64,000 nt of DNA. Origin: Gammaproteobacteria bacterium (GTDB taxonomy: Bacteria > Pseudomonadota > Gammaproteobacteria > SZUA-229). Of this stretch, positions 1 to 8,888 are shown piece by piece. The position numbers and the translations under genes were made by a program. The DNA lies in assembly GCA_026195895.1 (NCBI GenBank), contig JAPHRO010000052.1, positions 62,001 to 126,000 of the forward strand, given 5' to 3'. Position 1 is the first letter of the stretch, and each line of letters starts with the position of its first letter. The notes beneath the pieces are model-generated. The model had not been told where the DNA came from. It searched no databases and worked only from the letters and a program-made list of their open reading frames with translations.

Positions 1-162
1 ATTCATATTAGGAGTGGACATAACAATGTCTAATTCCTCGACACATATATTTGTATATTATATGGCAGTAGATAAAGCGAAAAGGCTATTTAAATAAATA
101 GTTGTTAAATTAGACATAGTTAGCCTAATTTCTAGAGGCAAATATAAGACGATACAACTCAA

Positions 163-906
163 ATGATACTAGAAAACCTATTTCGCTTTCTGATCCTGCC
201 TTCAAATCTTATTATTATTTTCCTGCTAGCAGGAATATGCCTTGCATCGACTCAGCGATTCAAAAAATTCTCAAAAGCTTCATACTTGGTCACCCTTTTC
301 CTTTTTCTTGTAATTGGGTCTGGCCCTGTATCGTCTTATTTGATGAAGGAATTAGAGTATCAATATCCAAAATTAGGCCTAGAGATAGATCGCCAAGATA
401 TTAACGATATAGTGATACTTGCAGGCTATGCGGAACGAAAAGATGAGCTACCTGACAGTGCCAAAATAAACCAAGCTTCCAGTTTTCGAATAATAGAAGC
501 AGCAGGAATATTTCATGCGTTGCCAGAGAGTCGACAAATCTGGATATCGGGTAGCGGAGATGTGCCAGAGCTGATGAAAACAGTTCTGGTAAATATCGGA
601 ATACCTGAGGAGAATATATTTACCGAGAAGGGTTCGGCGGATACCTTGATAAGTGCTAAAAATATGTCGACACATCTGCAACAAAAGCCTTTTTTCCTGG
701 TTACCTCGGCAGGGCACATGCCTCGAGCCGTAGATGCTTTTAAAAAATACCAACTTAACCCGATACCAGCTCCTACTCATTTCCTGAGCAGGAGAAATAT
801 TCTAGAAACAGTCTATTGGCCCACTCCCGAGCATTTAATGCTAGTGGATAAAGCGATTTATGAGTATTTTGCGACTCTGAAGGATTTGATATATCCAGAA
901 GGATAA
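163..906 (+). CDS. YdcF/ElyC/SanA family (DUF218) membrane protein
   Basis: This 247-residue protein has two N-terminal hydrophobic segments (about residues 9-29 and 38-58) followed by a DUF218-type domain. The visible family landmarks are a hydrophobic strand ending in ILAGYAERKDE, a following RIIEA helix, an ISGSGD turn and a late SAGHMPRA motif. Members of the YdcF/ElyC/SanA family are inner-membrane proteins linked to envelope and polysaccharide metabolism, but their reaction is poorly defined. Its place beside an exopolysaccharide locus agrees with an envelope role. It has no close same-strand partner, so it is probably transcribed alone. The family call is good; the function is open. 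Confidence 0.8.
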   Translation: MILENLFRFLILPSNLIIIFLLAGICLASTQRFKKFSKASYLVTLFLFLVIGSGPVSSYLMKELEYQYPKLGLEIDRQDINDIVILAGYAERKDELPDSAKINQASSFRIIEAAGIFHALPESRQIWISGSGDVPELMKTVLVNIGIPEENIFTEKGSADTLISAKNMSTHLQQKPFFLVTSAGHMPRAVDAFKKYQLNPIPAPTHFLSRRNILETVYWPTPEHLMLVDKAIYEYFATLKDLIYPEG

Positions 907-1200
907 TTTTCCCAATAATTGTCAGGATTATTTATAGATCCAGTTAGATCGGTAAGTTTAAGCATATTTGGTCAACAAGGAAGGTAGTTATTTCCAGGAT
1001 CCGCGCATGGGTTACAACAATCCCTGGAAATAACATGTCTTTATAACCCGAATGAATGGTTTTTATCATACCAGAATGCTTTAAAATCTGTTTGAACAAC
1101 GATGACACATGCTTGTTTAGTGTCGGATATTTTTACAGTTTGATTTCGAAACCGTATTACTATACTTATAAGTAATTGATTACAGTATAAATTGGTGATA
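907..1200. other. Intergenic region between the YdcF-like and PEP-CTERM genes
   Basis: No convincing coding sequence is visible. The region contains a perfect 12-bp inverted repeat (987-1034, listed separately) and ends in a candidate sigma-54 promoter just before the PEP-CTERM gene. Confidence 0.6.
987..1034. repeat. Perfect 12-bp inverted repeat, 24-nt loop
   Basis: GTTATTTCCAGG at 987-998 is matched exactly by its reverse complement at 1023-1034, with 24 nt between the arms. There is no T-run after it, so it is not a standard intrinsic terminator. It could be an operator for a dimeric regulator, an RNA hairpin, or the remnant of a mobile element. It lies about 170-210 bp upstream of the candidate sigma-54 promoter, the distance range at which enhancer-binding proteins act. 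Confidence 0.6.
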
Positions 1201-1216
1201 TGGAATAACACTTGCT
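1201..1216 (+). promoter_or_regulatory. Candidate sigma-54 (-24/-12) promoter of the PEP-CTERM gene
   Basis: TGG at 1201-1203 and TTGCT at 1212-1216 give the invariant GG-N10-GC spacing of RpoN promoters. The match to the TGGCAC-N5-TTGC consensus is partial in the -24 element. Transcription would begin near position 1227. That would exclude the ATG at 1226 as the translation start and favour the ATG at 1286. PEP-CTERM genes are known targets of the sigma-54-dependent PrsK/PrsR system in some XrtA organisms. Confidence 0.5.
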
Positions 1217-1285
1217 TAAGGGAATATGTATTCTAAATATTATGAATGCATACCAAATGAAGATAAGTCTGGGATAATACTAAAA

Positions 1286-2839
1286 ATGCATAAAAAAAAT
1301 AAAGTCGGGGAATTGAAACCTCTAGGCCTGCTAAGTACTTTTGTTTTCGTTTCTCTACTGATTCCATTTCAAGCACATTCTTCCGACTGGGTCTGCACCG
1401 GTACCAATAGCTGGAGTGACGCACATTGTTGGCTTCCAAATTCTGTACCCGGCAGTGGTGACTCGGCGAATATACTCTCCAGTGGTAGCCAGAATTTGAC
1501 CGTAAATTATACAAATGTGATTAATCCAACTGCAACACTCTCAGATATTTTCATTAACAACACTGGAACCGGCTCAGTAGTCCTTAATCGTTCAAGTAAC
1601 TTATCACTAAATGCAGGCCTAATGGTATTAGGTACCGATGGGAATGTAATTGTAAATCATGGTGTAGGCGACTCCATATTTGATTATGTGCTGATGGCAG
1701 ATCAGACCTCTTCATATTCCGAATACAATCTTAGCGGTACGGGAACCGTGACTGCAAATGTAGGCATCTGGCTAGGTGAAAATGGACACGGGGTAGTCAA
1801 CCAGTCAGGTGGCCAGTTAACAACCGATGAGCTTACCCTGGGAAGTAGCAGCAATGGATATGGAGAATATAATTTATCTGATGGTGTGTTGACCACTGTT
1901 AACGAATATGTCGGTTTTTTTGGTAATGCCAATTTCAATCAGACAGGAGGGCTTCACGTCGTCAATGATTTGCATGTTGGCCGTAAAACAGGCTCGGGAG
2001 TATATACGCTTGATGCTGGAACACTGACCGTAAATAATGCACTAGAGATAGCAACGATTCCTGCCGTGCCAGGTGTAACAACCCAGAATGCTCTGTTTGA
2101 ACAAAACGGCGGTACTACAACAGTAACAAGCGAATACGGGCATATTAGAACCTCTGCTACAGGTATGGCAAATGCGCACTATGATTTAAACGGCGGTACG
2201 GTAAATGCTCCCGTAGTTATCAATAACGATACATTTGAATACTCCGGGGGTACTTTAAATGCGGATATTGAAAACCATGACACGCTAATTATAAATAACT
2301 CAGGCACGCGTACTATTAATGGCGATCTCACAAACGTGGGGCAATCCTATTTCTTCCATACCTTTGCTGCAGGCACACCAGAAGAGCTGACTATTGACAG
2401 AACTGCCAACGGTGTAATTCGACTTGAAGATGGTACCCTTGTTGACGTTCAGGGGAATCTGGTACTTGAAACACATAGCATCTTATCGATAGATCTGGGT
2501 AGTGGTTATTTGTCTAGCGATGCTCAGCCATGGATTGCCGTAACTGGCGATGCCTGGATAGCCGGTTCCTTGGATTTAACGGATCTGTTAGATGGATCTA
2601 GTCTAGTAGAGAACTACTATAGCTGGACACTATTAAACTCTAGTTTCATTGATGGTAAATTTGATGAAATATTGTTTCCCGTTCTTACTGGTTGGGAGTG
2701 GGATGTTAGTTACGGTGCCAATAATATAGCCCTGGAGGCATCTTATATTTCAGGTGTGCCAATTCCTGGTTCGATATGGCTATTTATGAGTGGCCTTTTC
2801 GGTATGATTGCTGTATCTAGGAGAGTTAAAGGACAATAA
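1286..2839 (+). CDS. PEP-CTERM (VPxPGS-type) sorted surface protein with beta-repeat passenger
   Basis: Read from the ATG at 1286, the protein has 517 residues. A basic start and hydrophobic stretch form a signal peptide, probably ending near FQAHSS. The body is rich in Asn, Thr, Gly and Ser, with loosely repeated units of about 35-40 residues of the type GxGVVNQSGGxLT / YxLxxGxLT, as in beta-helix or autotransporter-like passengers. The C-terminus carries VPIPGS, a hydrophobic segment and a final SRRVK cluster, the tripartite PEP-CTERM layout in its VPLPA-like form. Such proteins are cut by an exosortase during export with exopolysaccharide. An upstream in-frame ATG at 1226 would add 20 residues, but its SD-like AAGGGA is only 2 nt away and the sigma-54 candidate argues against it. 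Confidence 0.8.
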   Translation: MHKKNKVGELKPLGLLSTFVFVSLLIPFQAHSSDWVCTGTNSWSDAHCWLPNSVPGSGDSANILSSGSQNLTVNYTNVINPTATLSDIFINNTGTGSVVLNRSSNLSLNAGLMVLGTDGNVIVNHGVGDSIFDYVLMADQTSSYSEYNLSGTGTVTANVGIWLGENGHGVVNQSGGQLTTDELTLGSSSNGYGEYNLSDGVLTTVNEYVGFFGNANFNQTGGLHVVNDLHVGRKTGSGVYTLDAGTLTVNNALEIATIPAVPGVTTQNALFEQNGGTTTVTSEYGHIRTSATGMANAHYDLNGGTVNAPVVINNDTFEYSGGTLNADIENHDTLIINNSGTRTINGDLTNVGQSYFFHTFAAGTPEELTIDRTANGVIRLEDGTLVDVQGNLVLETHSILSIDLGSGYLSSDAQPWIAVTGDAWIAGSLDLTDLLDGSSLVENYYSWTLLNSSFIDGKFDEILFPVLTGWEWDVSYGANNIALEASYISGVPIPGSIWLFMSGLFGMIAVSRRVKGQ

Positions 2840-3379
2840 TATCCATGCATATCATTATGCATGATTATTTAATCGTACAATCAGCAGAAATATAAGAGTT
2901 CTAATTTGCTATTTGACTATCCAAAATAATTATGTGGCAGAAGTCTCACGGAGTCAGTGTCTGCATCTTTTAGAGATATATAGCAGGAGAACTGGCTCAC
3001 TAAAAATTATGTTATCAATCCAATTGCTCCGGTAATTACGAGTTTTTTGGTTTAGCCTGTTATATCCATACCTACATTCAATTCATCACGTGTCGATGTC
3101 ATTTCAGTCGTCAATATTTTCAGGTATAAATCTTTCAAGTATTACATATTCTGGTATTATTACGCCGATAATAGAAAGGACGTTGGGTTGATATTCTGTT
3201 GTTTATTATGCTTTTTATTGTAATACACCTTTGTATCTAGATTGATGTCCTAGTCAATAATTATTCTTAGGCTTTTATTTTTTCCAACATATTGATTTAA
3301 AAACTATTTCTTGTTGCGTGAATCTCAGTAATTTTATTTAAGACTAGCTTTTCAGATTAACCAAAATGTATGGATCAAC
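2840..3379. other. AT-rich intergenic region
   Basis: No supportable gene is seen in these 540 bp on either strand. They hold a weak hairpin just after the PEP-CTERM gene and otherwise only AT-rich sequence that probably includes the promoter of the methyltransferase gene. Confidence 0.55.
2844..2869 (+). terminator. Weak hairpin terminator candidate after the PEP-CTERM gene
   Basis: CATGCAT (2844-2850) and ATGCATG (2857-2863) form a 7-bp stem with a 6-nt loop, followed by ATTATTT. The stem is AT-rich and the T-run is interrupted, so this is only a plausible terminator. Confidence 0.35.
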
Positions 3380-4309
3380 ATGGCTGAAGTATTAAAAGAG
3401 ATCAAATTTCAATGTGCTATTTGCAACACGGAACAAAATACCCGTTCAATTGCTCGTCTTATTGACGGTTATAACGTTGTTCGCTGTGCCAGTTGTGATG
3501 GCTCCTATCTATATAAAATACCTACTGCAGAAGAATTAGAAGAATATTACTCAAAATATTACCTTACTAGAACAAGTGAAGATCCAAGTAAAGCAGTATT
3601 AGTAAAGCTCCACACACCAATAATTGATTATTTACTAAGCAATCTTGATGACAAAATAAATGTGAATATTTTAGATTACGGTTTTGGTGCTGGGTATTTT
3701 TTAAAAGCCGTTGCCGAAAAGAACTTTAACGCATTCGGATTCGATCTTAGCGAGCAAAATCGTATTCAATTGGACGAATATAGCAAAAGCAATAATATCA
3801 ATATAAAACTATTAGGAAATAGCACTAGTGATACCGGTATTCGCTATGACATCATTACACTATTCCAAGTCATAGAGCACTTGAATGATCCGGTAAAAAC
3901 CCTCACTGAGCTTTCCTTGCTCCAAGAAAAAAATGGTATCTTATATATAGAATGCCCGAACAATAGTGCCTATATGTTAAAAATAAAAAATATAATCAAC
4001 AAAATCCTAGGTAGGAAAAAGTTTTACAATAGTCTAAAAATACCAGAGCACATTTTCGGTTTTAACAAAAAATCTATATCTATTTTGCTTGATCGAATTG
4101 GGTATGATGTTGTAGATATAGGTGACTATTACTTATCAGATGGAGTGCATCAGGTAGAAGGTATTTGGTGGTGGCCTCCATTGCTTAAAAATAGAAACTT
4201 TTACAATCCAATTTCGTTTGCTAAATCTATAATGCAATTAGTTGATCGGATATTCTCATTGCTGTTTGGCGCAGGAAGTGGTTTATTTGTTTTAGCCAAA
4301 AAAAGATAA
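3380..4309 (+). CDS. Class I SAM-dependent methyltransferase with N-terminal zinc ribbon
   Basis: This 309-residue protein starts with two CxxC pairs (Cys12/15 and Cys36/39) that probably bind zinc. A Methyltransf_23-type Rossmann domain follows, with motif I ILDYGFGAGYF at about residues 93-103 and the typical IIEHL-like segment FQVIEHLNDP. Zinc-ribbon methyltransferases of this layout are common in sugar-nucleotide and polysaccharide loci, where they methylate sugars or glycan termini. The acceptor cannot be inferred here. The next gene is a glycosyltransferase about 190 bp downstream on the same strand, which supports a glycan role. Confidence 0.82.
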   Translation: MAEVLKEIKFQCAICNTEQNTRSIARLIDGYNVVRCASCDGSYLYKIPTAEELEEYYSKYYLTRTSEDPSKAVLVKLHTPIIDYLLSNLDDKINVNILDYGFGAGYFLKAVAEKNFNAFGFDLSEQNRIQLDEYSKSNNINIKLLGNSTSDTGIRYDIITLFQVIEHLNDPVKTLTELSLLQEKNGILYIECPNNSAYMLKIKNIINKILGRKKFYNSLKIPEHIFGFNKKSISILLDRIGYDVVDIGDYYLSDGVHQVEGIWWWPPLLKNRNFYNPISFAKSIMQLVDRIFSLLFGAGSGLFVLAKKR

Positions 4310-4499
4310 ATACACACGGTTCGTTCACGGGATTTAGATGTTTAAAAACAGGATGTCCTTTTTATTATATTCACAAAAAAAGATTTTATATAAAAACAAG
4401 TAAGTAGTTCACTCGTTAAATATATTTCGGTGAAAGATTATTGGTAATATGTTAAATATTATTCGGGTAACCACATAGATATCTGGAGTAGGTAAATAC

Positions 4500-5648
4500 A
4501 TGAAAAATGAATCAATTTTAGTACTGCTTCAATTTGGTACAAATATAGGATATGCTATAGCGCCTTTAGAGACTACGTTTTACAATATGGCCAAAAGCCT
4601 TGGTTTTGAAGATGTAAATATTCACTTTTCTTATCGTGATACAGAAAAGGGGCATCCTGCTTCATTGCCAGATTCTTTCCAGAATGTTATTGCTTTTGAC
4701 TCTAAAGCAACCAACAATAATGATATAACTAGTTTTTGTAATTATATTAAAAATAATAATATAAAGTATATTTTTGGCTTTGATTTACCAGCAAAAAGAA
4801 AATTTTATAAACCTGTAAGGGAAAGTGGGGTAGAGAAAATAATATCCTATTACGGCGCACCTATGAGCAGCATAAATACAGGACTTAAACTCTTTTTAAA
4901 AAAATTAGAAATGAAATTCAACAGATATGCTCCAGATCATTATGTATTCGAATCTAATGCAATGAGAGAAACAGCCGTTAATGGAAGAGGCGTAGAGGTT
5001 GCAAAAACAAGTGTTGTAAATTTGGGTGTGGATCAAATAAAATATAGCCCCAGCATCGATAATGAGATAGATATATACAAATCATTCTCAATTCCCAATG
5101 ACCGAAAAATAATATTTTATTCGGGTCATATGCAAAAACGAAAAGGTGTACATATACTGATTAAAGCCATAAAAGAATTGGTCAATACCCGAGGCCGAAC
5201 TGATATTCATCTGCTTATTTTTGGTAATAAGGAAGGTGAAACCGAATGGTTAGAAGAAATATATCGTCAAACACAAGCTGAAAATCATATTACTTTTGGC
5301 GGCTATAGAGACGATCTGCATATGATCATGCCTAAGTGCTATATTGGTATAATAGCTTCTAATGGTTGGGATTCATTTCCAAGGTCTGCTATAGAGATGC
5401 AGGCCTGCGGACTACCACTAATAGTATCCCATTTCCAGGGCCTTACTGAAACGATCGAGGCAAATGAGACGGGAATGCTGTTCAGGGTTGGTGATTTTAA
5501 AGACCTGGCGGATAAAATCGAAGTGTTTTTGAATGATCAAAATATTCGATCTTCATTTTCGACTGCAGCAAGAAAAAGGGTAGAGCGCTCTTACACATTA
5601 TCAACTCAGTTGGAAAACCTTGTTAAATCTGTCCGGGAAATATTATAG
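4500..5648 (+). CDS. Glycosyltransferase family 4
   Basis: The 382-residue protein has the GT-B layout of family 4. The C-terminal half begins with a GHMQKRKGVHIL-type motif (about residue 208), which opens the nucleotide-sugar-binding domain. The donor-binding region near residues 288-310 reads SFPRSAIEMQACGLPLI, matching the conserved acidic/EMQACG block of the family. It should transfer a sugar from an NDP-sugar with retention of configuration during glycan assembly at the inner face of the cytoplasmic membrane. GGAG lies upstream of the ATG. It is convergent with the following minus-strand gene. Confidence 0.85.
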   Translation: MKNESILVLLQFGTNIGYAIAPLETTFYNMAKSLGFEDVNIHFSYRDTEKGHPASLPDSFQNVIAFDSKATNNNDITSFCNYIKNNNIKYIFGFDLPAKRKFYKPVRESGVEKIISYYGAPMSSINTGLKLFLKKLEMKFNRYAPDHYVFESNAMRETAVNGRGVEVAKTSVVNLGVDQIKYSPSIDNEIDIYKSFSIPNDRKIIFYSGHMQKRKGVHILIKAIKELVNTRGRTDIHLLIFGNKEGETEWLEEIYRQTQAENHITFGGYRDDLHMIMPKCYIGIIASNGWDSFPRSAIEMQACGLPLIVSHFQGLTETIEANETGMLFRVGDFKDLADKIEVFLNDQNIRSSFSTAARKRVERSYTLSTQLENLVKSVREIL

Positions 5649-5664
5649 TTTATTTCTAAAACAG

Positions 5665-7359
5665 TTAAGTATTATCGCGAAATTCGAGTTGGTAGAATGA
5701 AACTCCACCTATCTTTGTTAGAATTTTGTAATCAAATTCCTCTAATAACGAAATAATTCGTGATCTAGGCCATCCTGCTTTACGTAAATTATCCCAGGGT
5801 CTTACCTCATGGTCTTTTTCGAAAAGTCGAGAAACTATAACTCTGTGACCATTTTTTAGGTGAGATTTAATAAGGGTTGGCAGGTTTTTCATTATTACAC
5901 TATCCTTGTTTGTCTCTAATGCTAGCTCCATTAACATTAATCTTTCATGTTTAGGGAAGCTCTCATCTGTGACCATCCACTGCATGTTATCCCAACCAGT
6001 AAATATTTCCATGTCATTTTCTTGAATCAATGATTTATGTAGTTTGTATTTCTCTTCGATATTCTCAAAAGTGAGTGGTGACATAACATTTAATGAATTC
6101 ATTACTAATAGAAGACATGCAAACGCTGGAAGAACGGCTTGAACTGACTTATGGCTGAAATTATTTAATATTTTGTTATCTTCAGAGTACTCAGTTAGAC
6201 CTAGCATTATCAGGATCATAATCCAAAGAACAGGTAATATCTGGAACCAAAATTGATCTGATGAGTCATTCCAATAAAAATTGAAGACTAAAAACGAAGC
6301 AACCCATATCAGCGAATATTGAATTAACCTAAAATGTCTATTAAGTAATATCGACCAATAAGTTAATAGTAGTAAAAATATGACAAACAATAGTAAAACG
6401 AATGTACCGATTATGATTTTGAAATAATTAGCATTGTATTCGAGTTCTATAGAAAATATATGGCTTTTTAAAACAGTACCTAAACCACCAACATCTACAA
6501 AGTTAACAGGCATATTATAAATAAGTTTACTAATACTAATAAGTACACCCTTGACTGATAGCTCTAACCCATAAAGAACTTCTGTCGGATTTTCTGATTT
6601 TCCTTGATAAGAAAAAAACCATTCATGAAAGCCTAGATTACTTGATGAATAAAAATAAGCGCCTAAATAAAGTGGTAGTAGTATAAGACTAGCAAATGCC
6701 CATACAGTAAAGGTAGGTGCTAACTGATATGATTTATTGTTATTAACAAAACCTAAGTATAAGCCTATAAAAAATAATACAAAGATATTATTTAGAGCAA
6801 TTGCTGTTAGGAATCCCAGGCTGATCCCTATGATGTATAAAGGATAATTACTTTTAGTTCCAGTAGATTGGTAACCAATCCATCTGAGGGAATACAGTAA
6901 AGCCAGCATCAAAAACGGCATTTGAACCATATAATATTCTTCCGTTATAGCCATCGAAAGATAATTACGAGATGAAAACAATAAGGTAATGGCTGCAATT
7001 CTTATTAAAAGAGATTTGACTTTAATTTCTAGAAGAATTGAGTGGAAAATAATTAAAGCTACAACGCAACTAAAACCACTTATAATCTTGAAAACATCCA
7101 TGATTTCAATTTCGATACCAATAGCCCAAAATAAATTGGATGCTAAAATACCAATAGGATCCATAAGCATATGGTTTGGATTGAAAACTATAGAGCCCGA
7201 AACCACATTGGAGGCATAATATAATGCATCCCCGTTAGGCACTACTGTTCGAAATATATATAAATAAAACGCCGCGAATAAAGCTACGATAATTTTTTCG
7301 GCCCAGAAATGTTTGCTTGATTCATTGTCCTGGTCAAATATACGGCTTATTGTAACCAT
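5665..7359 (-). CDS. Polytopic membrane protein, possible GT-C type glycosyltransferase
   Basis: This 564-residue protein has roughly ten or more hydrophobic segments, then a soluble C-terminal region of about 130 residues. The first extracytoplasmic loop contains VPNGDALYYASN and then FNPNHMLMDPIG. An acidic loop of this kind after the first membrane segment recalls lipid-phosphosugar-dependent GT-C enzymes, but no family signature is decisive. It lies among glycosyltransferases and lipid-carrier genes, diverging from GtrB by 181 bp. I infer a glycan-related membrane role. The exact family is not recognised; it could also be a ligase or polymerase-like protein. Confidence 0.6.
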   Translation of the reverse strand: MVTISRIFDQDNESSKHFWAEKIIVALFAAFYLYIFRTVVPNGDALYYASNVVSGSIVFNPNHMLMDPIGILASNLFWAIGIEIEIMDVFKIISGFSCVVALIIFHSILLEIKVKSLLIRIAAITLLFSSRNYLSMAITEEYYMVQMPFLMLALLYSLRWIGYQSTGTKSNYPLYIIGISLGFLTAIALNNIFVLFFIGLYLGFVNNNKSYQLAPTFTVWAFASLILLPLYLGAYFYSSSNLGFHEWFFSYQGKSENPTEVLYGLELSVKGVLISISKLIYNMPVNFVDVGGLGTVLKSHIFSIELEYNANYFKIIIGTFVLLLFVIFLLLLTYWSILLNRHFRLIQYSLIWVASFLVFNFYWNDSSDQFWFQILPVLWIMILIMLGLTEYSEDNKILNNFSHKSVQAVLPAFACLLLVMNSLNVMSPLTFENIEEKYKLHKSLIQENDMEIFTGWDNMQWMVTDESFPKHERLMLMELALETNKDSVIMKNLPTLIKSHLKNGHRVIVSRLFEKDHEVRPWDNLRKAGWPRSRIISLLEEFDYKILTKIGGVSFYQLEFRDNT

Positions 7360-7540
7360 TAAAATAATTCCTTTAGTACTTCGTCAGTAATTTGAGGGGA
7401 AGGGTATAATCCTTTAAATAACAATAACTTATATAGGATACAGTGGTCAACAAAAGATACATATCTATAAAAAAATATATATCTGTCCATTTATTTTTTC
7501 ATTCACTATAATATCAAAAATAAATAAATATAGTAAAACT

Positions 7541-8488
7541 ATGACTATAAAAAAAAGCCTTATTACCTGTGTAGTTCCTGCGTTTAATGAAGCCCAGAAC
7601 ATCAAGGGATTTCTTCAAGATCTCTCGTCTTTTATGGCCACCAAAAAATACCCTTATGAAATAGTGGTGATCGATGATGGTAGTGATGATAATACCATTG
7701 AGCAAGTGTTGCAGTGTATAGATGATTTACCCTTAAGACTAATAACATTTTCGCGTAATTTTGGCAAAGAAGCTGCTTTAACTGCAGGAATTAACGTTGC
7801 ACAAGGTGATGCTGTAATTTTAATTGACGCAGACTACCAGCACCCAATTAACGTAATTGATGATTTTATTGCTAAATGGGAAGAAGGCTATAACATGGTC
7901 TATGGGGTGCGTAGTAATCGAAAAGACGAAACCCTGTTTAAACGAAAAAGTGCGGAGTTATTTTACCATCTTTTGAAAAAAATGGTGGGAATTGAAATTC
8001 CACGTAATGCAGGAGATTTCAGGTTGCTTGATAAACGTGTCATAGAGGCAATTAGAATGCTGCCAGAGCGTACACGGTTTATGAAAGGCATGTATGCCTG
8101 GGTGGGTTATAAATCAGTACCTGTATTGTTCAACGTCGAGGAAAGACATGGAGGACAAACAGGGTGGGGCTTTAATAAGCTGGCTAATTTGGCTCTGACA
8201 GGCGTTACTGCATTTACAGATCTTCCGCTTCGAGTAGCAGGAATTACCGGATTAATAATTTCATTCATATCATTTCTTTATGGAATGTTCATTATTCTGG
8301 ATACTCTTTTGTTTGGTAATCCAACACCTGGTTTTGCAACCACTATAGTAATAATTACGTTTTTAGGTGGAATTCAATTATTATCATTGGGTGTGCTAGG
8401 GGAGTATATAGCCGGAATATTCAGGGAAGTTAAACAGCGTCCAAACTATATTATTGATAAACAATATGGAAATGATGAACCTAGTTAA
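7541..8488 (+). CDS. GtrB/DPM1-like polyprenyl-phosphate glycosyltransferase (GT2)
   Basis: The 315-residue protein has a GT2 domain with the opening VVPAFNEAQNI, the nucleotide-binding VIDDGSDDN (about residues 43-51), the SRNFGKEAALTAG block and the metal-binding DADYQHP (about 98-104). Two C-terminal membrane segments (about 229-255 and 265-290) anchor it. These features are those of GtrB/ArnC/DPM1-like enzymes that move a sugar from an NDP-sugar to undecaprenyl phosphate on the cytoplasmic side. The next gene encodes a GtrA-like flippase candidate, the usual partner. This is the first gene of a three-gene operon. Confidence 0.88.
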   Translation: MTIKKSLITCVVPAFNEAQNIKGFLQDLSSFMATKKYPYEIVVIDDGSDDNTIEQVLQCIDDLPLRLITFSRNFGKEAALTAGINVAQGDAVILIDADYQHPINVIDDFIAKWEEGYNMVYGVRSNRKDETLFKRKSAELFYHLLKKMVGIEIPRNAGDFRLLDKRVIEAIRMLPERTRFMKGMYAWVGYKSVPVLFNVEERHGGQTGWGFNKLANLALTGVTAFTDLPLRVAGITGLIISFISFLYGMFIILDTLLFGNPTPGFATTIVIITFLGGIQLLSLGVLGEYIAGIFREVKQRPNYIIDKQYGNDEPS

Positions 8489-8873
8489 ATACAGAAGTAT
8501 TATTAGTCCACAAATATTAAAATTTATTATAGTAGGTGCAACCGCTGCTATTACACACTTTATCTCTGTTTATATTCTAGTTATAAGTACAGGTTTATTG
8601 CCTATAATTGCTAATATTTTTGCATTTTGCATAGCATTCGGTGTTAGTTATTACGGTCATAGCCTGTGGACATTCTCACATAAAAAACATGAACACAAAA
8701 AAGCGGTTATTCGGTTTTTTACCGTTGCAGTGTTTAGCTTTCTTATTAACGAAGGTGGATACTATATTTTACTAGAGTTTACAAGTATCCATTACCTATT
8801 GTCTTTGCTCATAGTCTTGATTATTGTGCCTGTGATAACCTTTATATTAAGCAAATACTGGGCCTTTAGCTAA
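8466..8873 (+). CDS. GtrA-like membrane protein
   Basis: About 135 residues with four predicted membrane helices, including FIIVGATAAITHFISVYIL and a final VPVITFILSKYWAFS, which is the classical GtrA ending. GtrA proteins are proposed to flip polyprenyl-phosphate-linked sugars across the inner membrane. The reading frame overlaps the end of the GtrB gene, implying translational coupling. A TTG at 8454 is also in frame; I prefer ATG 8466, though ATG 8472 and 8475 are possible and no SD is decisive. Confidence 0.85.
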   Translation: MEMMNLVKYRSIISPQILKFIIVGATAAITHFISVYILVISTGLLPIIANIFAFCIAFGVSYYGHSLWTFSHKKHEHKKAVIRFFTVAVFSFLINEGGYYILLEFTSIHYLLSLLIVLIIVPVITFILSKYWAFS

Positions 8874-8888
8874 TTATACAAAGTTCAA

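Noticed and set aside
26-117. Inverted 10-bp match (ATGTCTAATT / AATTAGACAT) with a 72-nt spacer at the left edge.
   Set aside because: Short, AT-rich and far apart; it can arise by chance and no flanking element is seen.
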